Assembly: GCA_029204225.1 (NCBI GenBank)
Contig: CM055100.1
Location: forward strand, 31,202,149-31,266,148
Length of the DNA: 64,000 bases
Reading direction: 5' to 3'
From: Diphasiastrum complanatum
Lineage: Eukaryota; Streptophyta; Lycopodiopsida; Lycopodiales; Lycopodiaceae
A program made the position numbers and the translations under genes. The notes beneath the pieces are model-generated. The model was not told the DNA's origin and searched no databases. It saw nothing but the letters and a program-made list of their open reading frames with translations. Below, piece by piece: positions 41,580 to 57,840 of the stretch (the stretch's first letter is position 1; each line of letters begins with the position of its first letter).

Positions 41580-43961
41580 CATTCCTAATTCGTTGACAGT
41601 ATACACTATGTATAGTTGTCACAAAAGATGGCCATATACTTCCAAGTACAACGACTTACCTAATTAGGTGACAAACATTTAATGTAGTTAATACATGGAT
41701 GCAATCTATAAATAGATCATCATAACACAAATTACTTGGCGCTCCGTCCATGAGACATATTATTTGAGCCTCCCAGTTACGCCGCCATTTTTTGGTTGTA
41801 ATTGCTATTTTATTGTGCTTCAGTGTAATATAGCAACAACATGCTTTTCTATCTGTGTATAACGTAGATGAATGCTTGTTGTGATTGAATGCACTTTATT
41901 GTTGTTTAATAATATTTGTCCACTCACTCTGATCTAGACACGAACATCTACAACTCCTCAGTTTCTGATAAGACGATGGCTGTCTTTGACGTCTGAGGAA
42001 CTTGCGCTATCACACTACTATTTCAATCTATTTCAGAACTAAACTTCATATTAAATCTAATTTCCAGTAATACCACATACACACAAACCATTTCTAATCT
42101 CTTCGGTGGACTGTACTCTCGTTTTTGTGAGTATGAACTAACTTTTAAGATCCTGTTGGGCAACTAGAACACTTAAAGTTATGATTATACTTAGCATAAG
42201 CTTTCTAGAATCTGATTGTAACGGGAGAGCTGTTCCTCAATATTCCTGCTCTCTTCTCCATTCACGTTCTTCGCACTCCCTTGCCCCCATCACTATCAAG
42301 TAGGATAGCTCCAAAACCTTGTACCCTGTACCATTTGATCACTAAGTATCTATTACCCGCTGATAGCTCCCCAAGAATCTATCCACCTGTAGAGCAACTA
42401 GACTCCAACTAGATCTAACCAAAAGCTGCATCCTGCTTACCAAATTATGATGGATAGAAACAACATGTGACGCCAACCTGGAGATCACTATGCATATAAC
42501 CTGCAGCTCACTTGATCACTCGCCAAAGTATTAGTTGTCACTCCCTGAGCAACCATTTCCATCCCTGTCGGCTCACAACCATGGGCATGCTGGATCTACA
42601 TCACTCCGTAATGCACTCCATGCCCTCAGGATATTTACCACATCGAGTACACTCCATGCCAACTACCTCCAAGTAGGCCTGACCCATCCCTAGGTCACCA
42701 CCACCAGCTGAAGATCATCATCCATACATCAAATGACATATCATACTTGAGCAACTGTAGCATCTCCCTAAGTGCCACCCCAATGGACTCGTCATCCACA
42801 TACTATGCTCACCTGATGTCTCCAATCCTGGTCACCATCCTATTAGACAGGCCAAACTCCAAAGCATCACCTGCTCCACCTGGCTCCTAGCATCTGCTCG
42901 CTCTCCCTGGCTATGTGCTACCCGACCCATGCCAACGCAAGCATGTCCTTGAGTCACCGCTCATGGGATTCTGAGACCACTATCTCCCTAATCGTACTGA
43001 GGTATATGGCTTTGAGTGACTCCCTCTAGGCTTTCCCATGATCTCACCACCTGAGAATCTGCACCTGGAAATTCCAACACCTGTGGCCAAGCCTAGACTC
43101 CTACAAATACAGCCAAATGCATGAAAGCTATAGGTAGCTTATCCACGCTTGTGATGGTAGATGCCTCCCCATCGATGCCAATGTCCAATGACTGGCCCCC
43201 TACTGTAATGCCAACCTGTACTCCCAAATGAGCACCCCATGAAGTCCTCACCATGAGTGTCCCCTCTAGTAGATCGCTAGCAAAACACTCACCACAATGT
43301 TTGCCCTCTGATCACAGCCCGTGCGATCTCCATCAGCTCTCCAATCTAGAGCTGACTCCCAAAGCTTCATGCTTTGCCCATTTGCATTTGTAGTGTCCCG
43401 ATCCCATCATGAATCCCATTGTAAGTCTTGTCCATCAAATGACTCAAGTCCAATCTGAAACAACTGCCCCCTGATGATCATCCCATGTCATTCTGTAGTG
43501 CTATCCCTATCAGGTATCCCAATGCTATCCCTAATCACAAAGATTTGAGCATCTACTCTATAGTGCCCACCTGTATTCCCCCAAGCTAGCTCCAAGCTGC
43601 TCCTGTAAATGGTTCCAAACCACTCCCTGAGAATACACTGAGATGTGAACTCCAAAGCCACCATCAAGTCCCTCACATGGTTGTGCATGCCAATATCCCT
43701 CCAAGTGAACCTGTGAGATCTTCCATGGCCCAAACCAAATGAATTGCACCCTACTATCACTGAAATCTGCATCCTTGATGCAATACTGATACGGTAAATT
43801 GACTTGACTTACCCAAAATAGGCAGTTGAAGTGTATCTCCTCGATGAAAAACTTGATACATTGCTCCACAACTAGAAATGGCTTGATCAAACTTACCTAC
43901 TACAAAACCACAAAATCATCACACTCACCACTCTCCAAGAGTCTCCAAAGTGTGATTACTG
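41580..43961. other. ORF-poor pyrimidine/C-rich block, left part
   Basis: Distinct from its surroundings: C+A-rich on the plus strand from about 42130, with many CCACC, CTCC and ACCTG phrases. Frames are short; the best on the minus strand (43488-43772 and 43558-43890) show no domain. May be noncoding interior of a large nonautonomous LTR element, read on the minus strand. Confidence 0.35.
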
Positions 43962-44411
<450 letters not shown>

Positions 44412-46340
44412 ACCCATTCTTCATCCTCCATGTGTCTCACATATAGCTCGTCCAATGCAAGCTCGCTATCCAGCCCAATGGCTTTCAATTGGCACCACCT
44501 TGCACTTCCATCACCTGTGACCGCCAATATGTGTGTACCTCCAAGCTAGCCCATATTTGCCTCCAAACGAGAAATTTCCAAGCTACAGATGTGTGTGTCA
44601 ATGCAGCCATCACCTGACTCGACAATGTCATGCCGATAATACCTGTGAGAGCGTTCCTCCAAAACGTCACTTGACATTGTTTGGTTCGAACCCCAAGAGT
44701 TGAACTTGATCACGAGAATTTTCCACCCGTAACTGACATACCAGGCCTACCTCTCACCTGTGATTGCTTTCCCTCTCAAAAATGTCGCCAATGATGAGTA
44801 GTCACAATGCCAAACTACACTTTCGTCGCCAAAACTAGCTTTCTCCACACAATTCCGCTACCATTCACCCCCATACTGCATTTACCACTTTTAAACACCT
44901 TATTACCTAGCTAGAAGTAAGCAATAATGATTTAAAAGTTATTATCTCTCATCGTACTGCCCTTTAACAGGTTTCACTAGCCAAAAATTGTCCCAAATTT
45001 GGCCCTACGGTACCCAAATGGCAAATGTAGCCCATCACTAGGTCACCCGCACTCCGCTCAATAGAATGGTAATGAAAACTCTCTGAAAGCCTTTTTCCCT
45101 GCTCTATGACGTTGCTCTATCTGCTAGCTCTGAGCAGCTAGTTTCAGGGGCCAATTTGGCCCAAGGATGGCCCAAAAATGTGCCCTCAAGCCAAAGATAG
45201 GTCCAAAACCAATTTGCTTGCAAAAATGAACTGCATTTTCATTCTGAAATTTTTTAATGAAGAAAGAGCATTTCCTGCCCTTCGGGTCCCTTCAGCCCAT
45301 TTCATGCTGAAAATTTTTTATGAAGTTGAATGGCCACTTTTCCTTCAATGGCCTTCAGGTCCTCTTCAAGCCAATCTAATGGCTTATTCCCATCCAATGG
45401 CCCTCACCTCTTCTTCGAGGCTTGATCTCCACCATAGATCTCAATAGGGACTAATCATGCAATGATGGTCACTTATGTACATCGAATTGCGTCCCTCCAG
45501 CCGTTGAACCCTTCCAAACACTATGCTCTGACTCCATTGAGGGTGCGCGAGCTATCTCGCGACCTCCTTTACCTCTCTCTCCTCCTTCACCTTGCTTTTT
45601 GGCTGTTTTCAGCTATGGCTTTCCAACAAAATTCGATCCAGCTCCTTGGATGATCCACGACACTCCACGTCCAACCGCAGTTAGGGTCGTCGTATCCTAG
45701 CGTCCAACTTGATCCATTTACAGCTCAAAAAACCATCTTCAATGAAGAGAAATCCAGGGTTTTCCATGCATAAATCCTAATTGTGAGAAAGAGAGGATCT
45801 TTGGACTTTTCACAGTCTCTTTCAAAGACTTTTCTTGTAGCTCTCCATCAGTATGAGGTCACTCTACCTCTACCTCTCTGATGCAATTTACAACATACTA
45901 ATTGGTGCGGTATTGCCTGCTAACAGCCTGATTTCCCAGGTATCCATCAACACCCCATGAAACTGGAAATTACTTCCATTTTCAACCAAATCTGGCCTTG
46001 TAAATTGTCATGGCTTTCCATCACTGCTCTTTGCATTCTCATGCAATTCCCGTTGCGCCAAATGACAGTGAATTATGAAGCCACCACCGATGATTTTCTC
46101 TTAATCATTGAAACTGCAAGTTTTTTCTTGAATTCTCCCTGGAATCCACCTACAACGATCGTTTTGATCTTCCCTGAAGCTCCAATCGAAGGAACTTTGC
46201 TGTCTCCTACCATCCGGACTGCTGATACCCCGTATGGAGTCCTCTCTCCTGAGACGCTCTGAGTGTTATTTTTCCTGGTGAAAGATGCTATCCCATAGCT
46301 CCACCAGATCGTGCATACCTGCTACACCATGTAGCTCTAA
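44412..46340. other. ORF-poor block, right part, with minus primer-like site
   Basis: Same composition as 42.1-43.96 kb, so the 18S fragment interrupts one block. At about 46324 GCTCTAATAGCATG is a diverged reverse complement of the tRNA-Met primer site, which would make this the interior of a minus-strand LTR element with LTR to the right. Confidence 0.35.
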
Positions 46341-47488
46341 TAGCATGTTAAATCTAGTGCAGTATGCAAATCACATCAATCAATCACCACAGACACTCCT
46401 CACAAGCTCTCAAAGATGGCACAACAAAAGTTTTTCTGTATTACAAAGAAAACTGTACATATAGCAAAAGCCCCAACATGCATCGGCTCGACAAGTGTCA
46501 ACACACTAAAAAAGCACCTGTTTGACTAAAAGGCCCAACATGGGCTAAAATACTGACAAACTCTGGACATGCTCCTGAGTATAGCAAATGGCGTCAAAAA
46601 TATACTATCCAGGCTAATTTCTCTACGTGTGTGCTACATGGCTAACCCAAGTAGCCATCTATGGGATCAGGCCCGACTGATATCACAATAGTGGGTCACA
46701 TCCTGAACAAAACCAAATACAGTAAATCTAATTAACTATACCTTAATTATAGTATCACATTTGAAACTTACAAATTATGAATTAGATCAACTCTGATTTC
46801 TAACAAAACTTTGCTTTACTCACATGTTTTGGTTCATCTTCTTGTATGGATGATGGGAAAAAATTAGCTAGTTTAGTTGGGTTATTTTGGCAATTTTGAG
46901 GCCAACATGAAATTTCAACTTAGAGATTCTTTTATGTCAATAAAGGCCTAAAAAGTGTTTGTACTATTTTTGGCAAGTATATTTGTGGATGATGTCAGAT
47001 TGGAACCCATTCTAATTGGCTAATATAGATACATTGCATTTAGTCACTAAAAACTAAGTTTTTGGTGAAGTACCTAGAAGTAGTTTCTATTTTAGGGTAA
47101 GTTTAGGGTAAGTGGCCAAATGGAACTATGGCTGTTATAAGTAGCTATACCAGTAGGGAGAAACTATCTTGAAGCTCTCTTTCTATGTGGAGAACTTTCT
47201 TCTTTTGATTCTATGTTCATCTCGTGCATATTTCTCATGATATCTTGAATTCTAGTGTATAGAATGTGATTTTTTTTGTTGTACTTGAATCCACACGTGT
47301 GAAATGCTGTATGATGCTATTGTTGTATGGACAGGGATAGTACCATATTAGATGTTAGTGTTTATAATCAGATCCACATGTATTTTGCATTTCTAGCATG
47401 TGTAGATTGATGAATTCTACATGTGCATCCAAATTTAGCCAAGATCTTGTTGATCCATTAGGTGTGTTTTGGATCTGAATTTCTCACA
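46341..47488. repeat. LTR sequence (minus element, then plus copia LTR)
   Basis: The left part adjoins the minus primer-like site. The right part ends TTCTCACA at 47488, directly before a canonical primer binding site. A 10-bp phrase AGGGTAAGTT is duplicated at 47093-47111. Internal borders were not resolved. Confidence 0.45.
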
Positions 47489-47500
47489 TGGTATCAGAGC
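47489..47500 (+). promoter_or_regulatory. Primer binding site, initiator tRNA-Met
   Basis: TGGTATCAGAGC right after the LTR terminus CA. Confidence 0.85.
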
Positions 47501-47802
47501 AGGTTGTAGGATAAAGTTGGTGGATTTGCCAAATCTAGAGGTGGATTTAAGGGCATCATCAATTCTAGTGTGAATTGGAGTGGTTTCTAGTTCAAATCAA
47601 GCACTTTTATAAAGTGGATCTTTGTGATCCTAGCATCACTTTAGGTCAAATCACTTGGATTAGGCCAATTTTTGAATCCACTTACTGAAATTTGGAGACA
47701 AAAATTGCTCATGATTGTGGATGTTGCATTGTATTAGTAGATGTATCAAGATTCTAGCTTTTGCATATAGCTTTTGCTTGATTCAATATTATTGTTGTAG
47801 GT

Positions 47803-48175
47803 GTGGAGGAGAGACCTTTGGCACCTCAAGAACAATTGAGGTATGATAGGAAGGCAAAGAAAGCTCTTCATGTGATCAAGATGAATGTGACTAATGAACT
47901 TCTCAAGAAAGTTGGTAAGAGCACAACATCTAGTGAAGCTTGGGAAACCTTAAAGAAGGTTTATGAGTCCAAGTCTACATCTAGGGTTCTAACCCTAAGG
48001 AGGCAATTTTTCAAAGTCTTAAAAAGGAGGATGAAAGTGCTCATGTTTTTTTTTTTTTAAAGTTAAAGCTTTGAGTGATGTATTAGCATGTATTGGTGAA
48101 AGCATTGAGGATGTTGAGCTTGTTCAAGCTGTTTTTAATGGCTTATTGGATGATCATGCTAACGTGGGTCAAATT
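47803..48175 (+). pseudogene. Ty1/copia Gag fragment
   Basis: Reads ERPLAPQEQLRYDRKAKKAL, VTNELLKKVGKSTTSSEAWE and TLKKVYESKSTSRVLTLRRQ, the UBN2-type copia Gag core (A-W-x-x-L...Y...R-x-x-L...F). A T-run at 48047-48058 shifts the frame; it continues LKALSDVLACIGESIEDVEL to about 48175, where it changes to a different sequence. Confidence 0.8.
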
Positions 48176-48179
48176 ATAT

Positions 48180-48594
48180 ATGCTTCATCAACAATCCTAT
48201 TATTAAACTGTTCTTAGACAAATCTCAAGTTCGATCTAGTGACAATCCTTTTTGGATCTACCCTCTAGATTATCTGGAAATTGACGATATCATCGAAAAG
48301 AAGAATATTGTAAATTTCTTGAACATTACTATCTTTTTGGATCCAAATACCGGCCTAACACATCTCTCCAAATATGATAAGAGAAGGGACCTACCTTTTC
48401 ACTTCCTACAATACATACATCTTTCTTCGAATAGGCCAGTTCTGAGTTCATATAATGTTATCATATCTCAAGTCATTGCAGTAGTGTATTGTTGCAATAA
48501 TCAACAAACTTTTCTTAACGAAGTAAAATCTCTTGTTGATGCTTTAAAAAAAACATGGTTTCATAAGAAGCAAGCTATGTCTCATTATCAATAA
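48180..48594 (+). pseudogene. C-terminal fragment of a Penelope-like or related reverse transcriptase
   Basis: The reading includes FWIYPLDYLEIDD, IVNFLNITIFLDPNTGLTH, LSKYDKRRDLPFHFLQYIHL, SSNRPVLSSYNVIISQVIAV and a helical tail. The pattern IYP-x-x-L...FL-x-I...YDKR-x-D-x-x-F...SN-x-P...SQ is one I associate with the region after the catalytic core of RTs found in Penelope-like and similar elements. No YxDD motif is in the fragment. It is joined without a gap to copia gag. Confidence 0.4.
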
Positions 48595-48711
48595 AGTGCT
48601 TGTACAACAAAACTTTCTTGGCCTCTCTTATGATCTAACTGACAACATCGATAGTCTTTTGGTGGGCATTTTGCTTTACTCGAGGGAATCACTAACTACG
48701 GGTTGATTGGT

Positions 48712-52309
<3,598 letters not shown>

Positions 52310-53602
52310 TGTTGGAATTTAATCTAACTCCTACTCATCCCAATAGCCCTTCTTCCTTCTCTGATTTTTACTCTCTCAAATGCAACCTGCAGAAAATGAA
52401 TTGTTTTTAACAGTCTGCATATTTGAACTAATTGTCGCCACAGTCTGCATCTTTACTCAAGTTTTTTCACAGTCGAAAAACCTGACACCCGACATTGTCG
52501 CTTTATTTTTCCTTCCTGAGCAACGCGACACTTTTGTAAATTGTTTTTGGGCCATTTAGGCACTTTCAAAAAAGCAAGCTTTTTGCGAAAATGCGAAAAA
52601 TGCATTTTTCCTCACGTTTTATGACAGGCGACACTTGGGAAGAAAGCGACATTGCAATTTTTACATGCAGTTTCTAACAAGCGAAAAAGGCAAAAAATGC
52701 GACACTGCATTTTTACATGCAATTTTTGACAGGCGACAATTAGGGCAAAAAGCGACATTGCAGTTTTACATGCAGTCTCTGACAGGCGAAAAACCTGACA
52801 CTCTGCAAAAATATGCAGGATACTAGACAGGCGACACTTTGTAGTTTTACACAGGATTCTACACAGGCGACAGTCTGCAGAAATACACAGTATTCCAAGT
52901 ACAGACTGTCTACGTCTTGATGCTCCAATAACAACTGTCTAATTAGGCAATTAATCAACTGTTAAGCAATTTTATAAATGTAAAGCTAGAATAATGCAAG
53001 ATCTTCTAGCTGCTATAAATGTAAATGAGCGATTGAAGACGAATATGCAGAGTGAAGTCATACGAGTGTCATCACAAGTTATCAGACAAAGATCAAATGA
53101 CCAAAATGGGTCTTACAATAGCTGACTCCTTAGAGTTAGTGATGATAGAGAGATATATATATATATATTCAGAACGTAGCAATTGTTTTGAATCTGTAAG
53201 TAGGATCACGTGCTTATCAGCGCGATTGTATTGTGATCTAATCGTTGTTACTACAACTTCATTATATTGATTCGCTATTGTCCTATATTCCTTTGCATTT
53301 TTGTTGAATGATAACTCTCACTCTCTTACACAAACACTGTTATCAGAGAATTGTATGGTTGTCTCCGATGCCTAAATTGATTCTACATTCTCTTCATACT
53401 AGGTTATCAGTATTAGAGAATTGCATGGCTGTCTCAAATGCCTAATCATTTTCGCAATCTCTCTTTCACGACAGTCTAAGACTCCTACATTGATATTCTA
53501 ATTCAACAAAAGGAACAACTCATAAAATCCATTCTCTAAGTAATCCACGATCCTGCTTTCAAGAATTCTTTGTTTCTTCAATTGACATCAATCCAATCAT
53601 CA
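52310..53602 (+). repeat. Candidate copia LTR (about 1.3 kb)
   Basis: Begins TGTTGGAATTTAATC and ends ATCCAATCATCA, eight bases before a primer binding site. The last 125 bp recur inverted at 56592-56717. The left border is chosen only from the TGTTGGAA motif. Contains the GCGACA-rich minisatellite below and a (TA)n at 53154-53168. Confidence 0.4.
52430..52885. repeat. Diverged minisatellite with GACAGGCGACA core
   Basis: The core ACAGGCGACA or GCGACATTGCA followed by TTTTACATGCAG recurs near 52624, 52646, 52697, 52729, 52751, 52781, 52833 and 52863, at about 30-50 bp steps. In one frame it encodes a repeated Cys-Asp-Thr/Phe-Leu-His pattern, probably by chance. Confidence 0.65.
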
Positions 53603-53609
53603 ACCGAAG

Positions 53610-53665
53610 TGGTATCAGAGCTGATAATTCACATTCCATCCGATCCCACAGATTGGTATCAGAGC
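53610..53665 (+). promoter_or_regulatory. Two primer-binding-site motifs 44 bp apart
   Basis: TGGTATCAGAGC at 53610-53621 and again at 53654-53665. The first is at the position expected from the LTR; the second is a duplicate of unknown meaning. Confidence 0.8.
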
Positions 53666-53777
53666 CACCAGTTTATTGGATTACTAGAGTCTAGGACTTA
53701 TAGTAGAACTTAACATGTTTTTGGTTTTATAGAGCTAATTCATTTAGTTTGTGTTTTATCTCTGCTACTCGATCACA

Positions 53778-54120
53778 ATGGAAGGTTCAACCTCAGAGAT
53801 CCGCCTCATCAACAAATTCAATGGAGATGACTTTCACATGTGCAAATTCAAGATCAGGATGATCTTGATCGAGAAGGAGCTCTGGGGATACGTAAACGGT
53901 TCACTAGCCAAACCGGCAGAACCCAAACAACTTCCAGCTTGGGAAGCAAAGGATGGCAAGGCTCTTGCCATTGTATCTCTAAACCTATAATGAAGTGGCA
54001 TGGAAGTGTGCAACAACCTTGCAACTCTTGTACATGAATCTCCTACAAAAATACTAAAGGATGAACTATGTGAATGATTCTAAGCATTAGGCAAAATGAA
54101 ACTTGCTTTCTACAATCTCT
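53778..54120 (+). pseudogene. Ty1/copia Gag N-terminus
   Basis: ATG 53778 gives MEGSTSEIRLINKFNGDDFH, then MCKFKIRMILIEKELWGYVN and PAWEAKDGKALAIVSLNL, a copia Gag opening (L...F-x-G-x-x-(Y/F)...W/C-x-x-K-x-R-M-x-x-L-x-x-x-x-L-W). Stop at 53988; remnants continue to about 54120. Confidence 0.8.
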
Positions 54121-54940
54121 CAATGCCCTTCAAAATAAGAATCAAAGCATCTAACATTTTGCAATTGAGATTATTATCCAAGGCCGCAGCCTCCATATTG
54201 ATGCCTATGCAAGTACACCTATAATGAAAGTGGGTGTCAGCTCTTGCAATCATCTCAACAATCACAAATACCTGAAATTCCAAACCACTCATGAATAACT
54301 TGTATTTGGTATAAACAAACCCGATGATGCAATCATCAAGACACCTGGTATGAAACATAAAACCTACAGCATTATAGGATTTTAGCCAAACAAACAAAAA
54401 TCAACTCTCAACACACTGGCCTAGGGTTTACATCAGATGAGGATCTTGACACACTAAAATACAATCTAAGTTATCGGATACAACTTTATATCTGAAAGAA
54501 GTGAGCTTAAAACTTTCACGGCTTTGCAGTTTTGATGGCCTTTAGCTTTCCACAACTTTCTCCTTAGACACGCCGTAAGCTTTGATGACCTTCACAAAGT
54601 TCTTCATGTCCATAGTGGCAATGAGCTTATCCTTTACCTTGGCCTTAGTAGGCTTCTTTACATCGACGAGCTTATATAAATTCTCCATGTTAGTTAGCTT
54701 TTCTTGTTTGCTCAGATTCCTCAATTGCGCACACAATGTCTTCTTAAAATTGGTAGATAGAACAATCTTGTAATGGATTTCAAAATGTTTTCCAATAAAA
54801 TATTTTCAGATATTTTTCTTTCAGAAATCATGTGCAATCTAGCCCTAAATCTCATTAAAACTATGTGAAGAATTGCCAGAAATTTGCAAATCTAGCTTGA
54901 TAAAAAATCATGTAGAATCATTTATAATGTAGATAAGTGG
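54121..54940. other. No gene recognised
   Basis: A Lys-rich minus frame (54542-54736) with TNMENLYKLVDVKKPTKAKV shows no known family; other frames are short. Confidence 0.35.
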
Positions 54941-55561
54941 GTCCCACACGTGTGAGTCCATGGAGACACGTGGGAAACCTATCCTGGTGTAGGTTAGATC
55001 AAGTCTATAGAGTAGGTCAAGTCAATTTGGTAGTGATTCCTAGATTATAGGACCTAAATCCTAGATTTGTGCAGAAATTGACCAACTAGCCATCTACTTG
55101 ACATGACTCTAGGAATGAGGCTAGGGTTGCAAATTAGGGCAATAAAGCCAAGTTAACTTCCTTGTTACATGCTGGAAATTCACCTAACTTTACAAAGGAA
55201 GTCATTTTTGCTATATATTCCATCTCTCCATAGTAAGAAGATAGATTATTTTTGGAGCTCATTGGCAATTATTTTGCGAGCTACTCCACTATGTACATTG
55301 TGATTTTGTGATCCAAATGCAACCAAGTTGACTTCTACTCCATTATCAGTCTATAGTTCATACATAAGGATATTTTTCACACGTGTGGACTCAGATTTTA
55401 GTTTATGATCAATGCTTTGATTGTTCTTGCTTGTTTTTTGTCAAATTGCTAATCTAGATCCAATTTTTGTGTCTAGTTCTTTGATAGATTGTTAAGCAAG
55501 CATCCACTCTTGTGGATCTTTCTAAGATCCATTTATGGTCCTAAAGTACAATACTTTCACA
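54941..55561 (+). repeat. Copia LTR (left border approximate)
   Basis: Ends CTTTCACA at 55561 directly before TGGTATCAGAGC. The palindrome CACACGTGTG occurs at 54945-54954 and 55379-55388, and again in the leader at about 55725. Confidence 0.5.
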
Positions 55562-55573
55562 TGGTATCAGAGC
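55562..55573 (+). promoter_or_regulatory. Primer binding site, initiator tRNA-Met
   Basis: TGGTATCAGAGC immediately after the LTR end. Confidence 0.85.
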
Positions 55574-56254
55574 CAAGTACAAGAGCATAAACCATTGATC
55601 AAAAGCAAATGCATTTTTAGAAAGTTTTGGTGCTAAAAACTAGTATTGAGAGGGCAAGCTAGAATCTCAACTTTGGTGAGGGGATTTGATTCCAAAATTG
55701 GTAGGGATCAAAATTTGTACTGTCCACACGTGTGGGCACCTCTGAACCTACATTTAATGCACATTATTCATTTGATCCATAAAATCCCTTTTGTAAGTTC
55801 TTGATGAGATTTTTGGTGGTAACCCTAGGAAAAGCTACCAAGATTGAGTGCCATTAATTAGATTTGACTTTGGTTCATGAGATATAATTAATCTAGGATA
55901 AAATGAAATCTTTAAAAGTGATTTACAGGTCTTGAAATTTCATCAAGAAGTGTGGGGGAGATTTAGTCATGTTTTTTGTCCAAAAATGGTGAAAATTGAT
56001 AGGATTTCATAAGTCTTTGATAGATTCTCATCTAATCTTCATTTCATATTTGTGAGGGAGTGTAAGAACTATGGCTAGAAGTCCATTGAGTGGGCTAGAA
56101 GTCAAATTTGAGATAATCAATAAAAAGTTCTTGCGAATCAAGATCAATGGGATCTTGCCACATCATCATCAAAGTGAGTTGATAGTGAGGCAAATTTTGG
56201 AAAAGAGCTTAGGGAGGGCCAACAAGTACATCATTAGTACAAGTCATTAGGGAT

Positions 56255-56575
56255 ATGGGAACCAATGGTGGATTCCTTCTTGAATCTAGAGAGAGGTTAA
56301 ATTCTACAAACTACTCAATATGGAAAGTGAGGATGGAGTCACTCTTAGTGCTCCAAGACCTCTTTGATATTGTCCTAGATGAAGAGGATGAGCCTCTTGG
56401 AGGACAAGAATTGGTTAGATACACTTGGAGGACCTTTGGAGGCACTACCTTTGGATAAGGAGAACTTCCTGACTTCATTTGTAAAAGTAGTGGTAAATGC
56501 AATTCAACCTCTGCAACAAACAAAGAGTTCAGACATCAAAAGTATAGACCTGGGTGTGGGATCAGATGGAATGTA
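56255..56575 (+). pseudogene. Ty1/copia Gag N-terminus, truncated
   Basis: MGTNGGFLLESRERLNSTNY then SIWKVRMESLLVLQDLFDIV, close to the Gag at 31616 (minus). A frame change near 56410 and replacement of the downstream part by inverted LTR sequence at about 56580 leave only the first 60 to 70 residues. Confidence 0.8.
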
Positions 56576-56579
56576 AATT

Positions 56580-56717
56580 ATCAGCTCTGGTACCACTTCA
56601 GTTGATGATTGGATTGATGTCAACTAAAGAAACCAAGAATTCTTGAAAGCCAGATCGTGGATTACTTAGAGAATGGATTTTATGAGCTGTTCCTTTTGTT
56701 GAATCAGATTATCAGTG
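56580..56717 (-). repeat. Inverted copy of the 53.5-kb LTR end and primer site
   Basis: The minus strand reads TCCTACACTGATAATCTGAT ... AATCATCAACTGAAG then TGGTACCAGAGC, the same as 53485-53640 with scattered changes. The LTR end therefore points away from the plus-strand copy. On its right it is joined directly to copia RT. Confidence 0.85.
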
Positions 56718-56719
56718 TA

Positions 56720-57840
56720 GGAGTATTTATTCTATCATACCAGTTCCTCAGAGCTTGCTTCAGACCGTATAATGCCTTGTGCAATTTACGTACTAGATGC
56801 TCCTTGCCTTGAAGGACGTAATCTTCTAGTTGATAGATGAACACATCTTCTTGTATATATCCATGTAGGAATGTCGTCTAGACATCCATCTGGTGAATGT
56901 CTAGATCTTCTACAGATGCTATAGCCAATAAGGTATAAATAGATTGATGCTTTACCACTGGACTAAAGGTCTCAGTGTAGTCTATCCCATTTACTTATTC
57001 AGATCTTTTAACCACCAATCTAGCTTTCCATTTGGATATTGATCCATCTGGTTTAAGCTTTAGTTTGAAGATCCACTTGGAGTCAATTAATTTTACACGT
57101 GTAGGATGATTGACAAGACTCCAGGTCTTGTTCTTCATGAGAGACTGATACTCAGCATTCATGGTAGCTTTCCATTTGTCTGCATCAGACATTGATTGTG
57201 CTTCTGCAACAGTGGCAAATTCATCATGACTAATGAACGCTTGAGGGGTGAAATGATCAGGTTGTTGTCGTTGTCTTGTAGACCTTCTAACTATAGGTGC
57301 TTGAGTGGATGATTCTCCTTGGTGAATGACTAGGATCGTAGCATCTTGTGGTTGAACAATCGTGGGTCTAGGCCCATCGACGGTAAGTGGAGCCGTTGGG
57401 ATGAACTCCGTTGTTTGAACAGTCATAGGTCGTTGCCTATTGATGGAAGATGGAACTGCTATGGCATGCTCTTGCATTCGTATACGCGATATGCTTTGTG
57501 TGATGTTGAATTTGCAGCTCACTGGGTCCAGCTTTTTCGTCAGATCAGACGGTACTTGTGCATAGCAGAGACATCCAAAAACACGTAGGTGTTTCAAGCT
57601 TGGTTTGTAGCCGCAGTAGGCTTCAAACGGTGTCTTGGAATCAACTGCTTTAGTGCTAGAGTAATTTTGCAGATAGCAGGCCGTCGAGATCGCTTCTGTC
57701 CAAAAAGTTTGAGGCAAATGTGTGGTGACTGTCATGGATTGTGTAGCTTCCAATAGTGTGCGGTTCTTCTGTTCAGCTACTTTGTTCTTTTGTGGAGTGT
57801 AGCTCGAATGTTTTTTTTTTCCCTTGTGACAAAGTACCAT
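56720..57840 (-). pseudogene. Ty1/copia integrase end and reverse transcriptase start
   Basis: The minus frame from 57840 opens in the integrase: HSSYTPQKNKVAEQKNRTLL, then TFWTEAISTACYLQN, and TPFEAYCGYKPSLKHLRVFG plus CLCYAQV. A variable linker follows, then the RT: WKATMNAEYQSLMKNKTWSL, SKWIFKLKLKPDGSISKWKA and RLVVK. After a stop at 56995 it continues GIDYTETFSPVVKHQSI, DIHQMDV, a stop, and TTFLHGYIQEDVF to LHKALYGLKQALRNWYDR, where LTR sequence intervenes. The catalytic Y-x-D-D block is missing. Confidence 0.88.

Noticed and set aside
44687-44700. B-box-like TTGGTTCGAACCCC as a second tRNA-like element
   Set aside because: No A box or cloverleaf could be placed around it.
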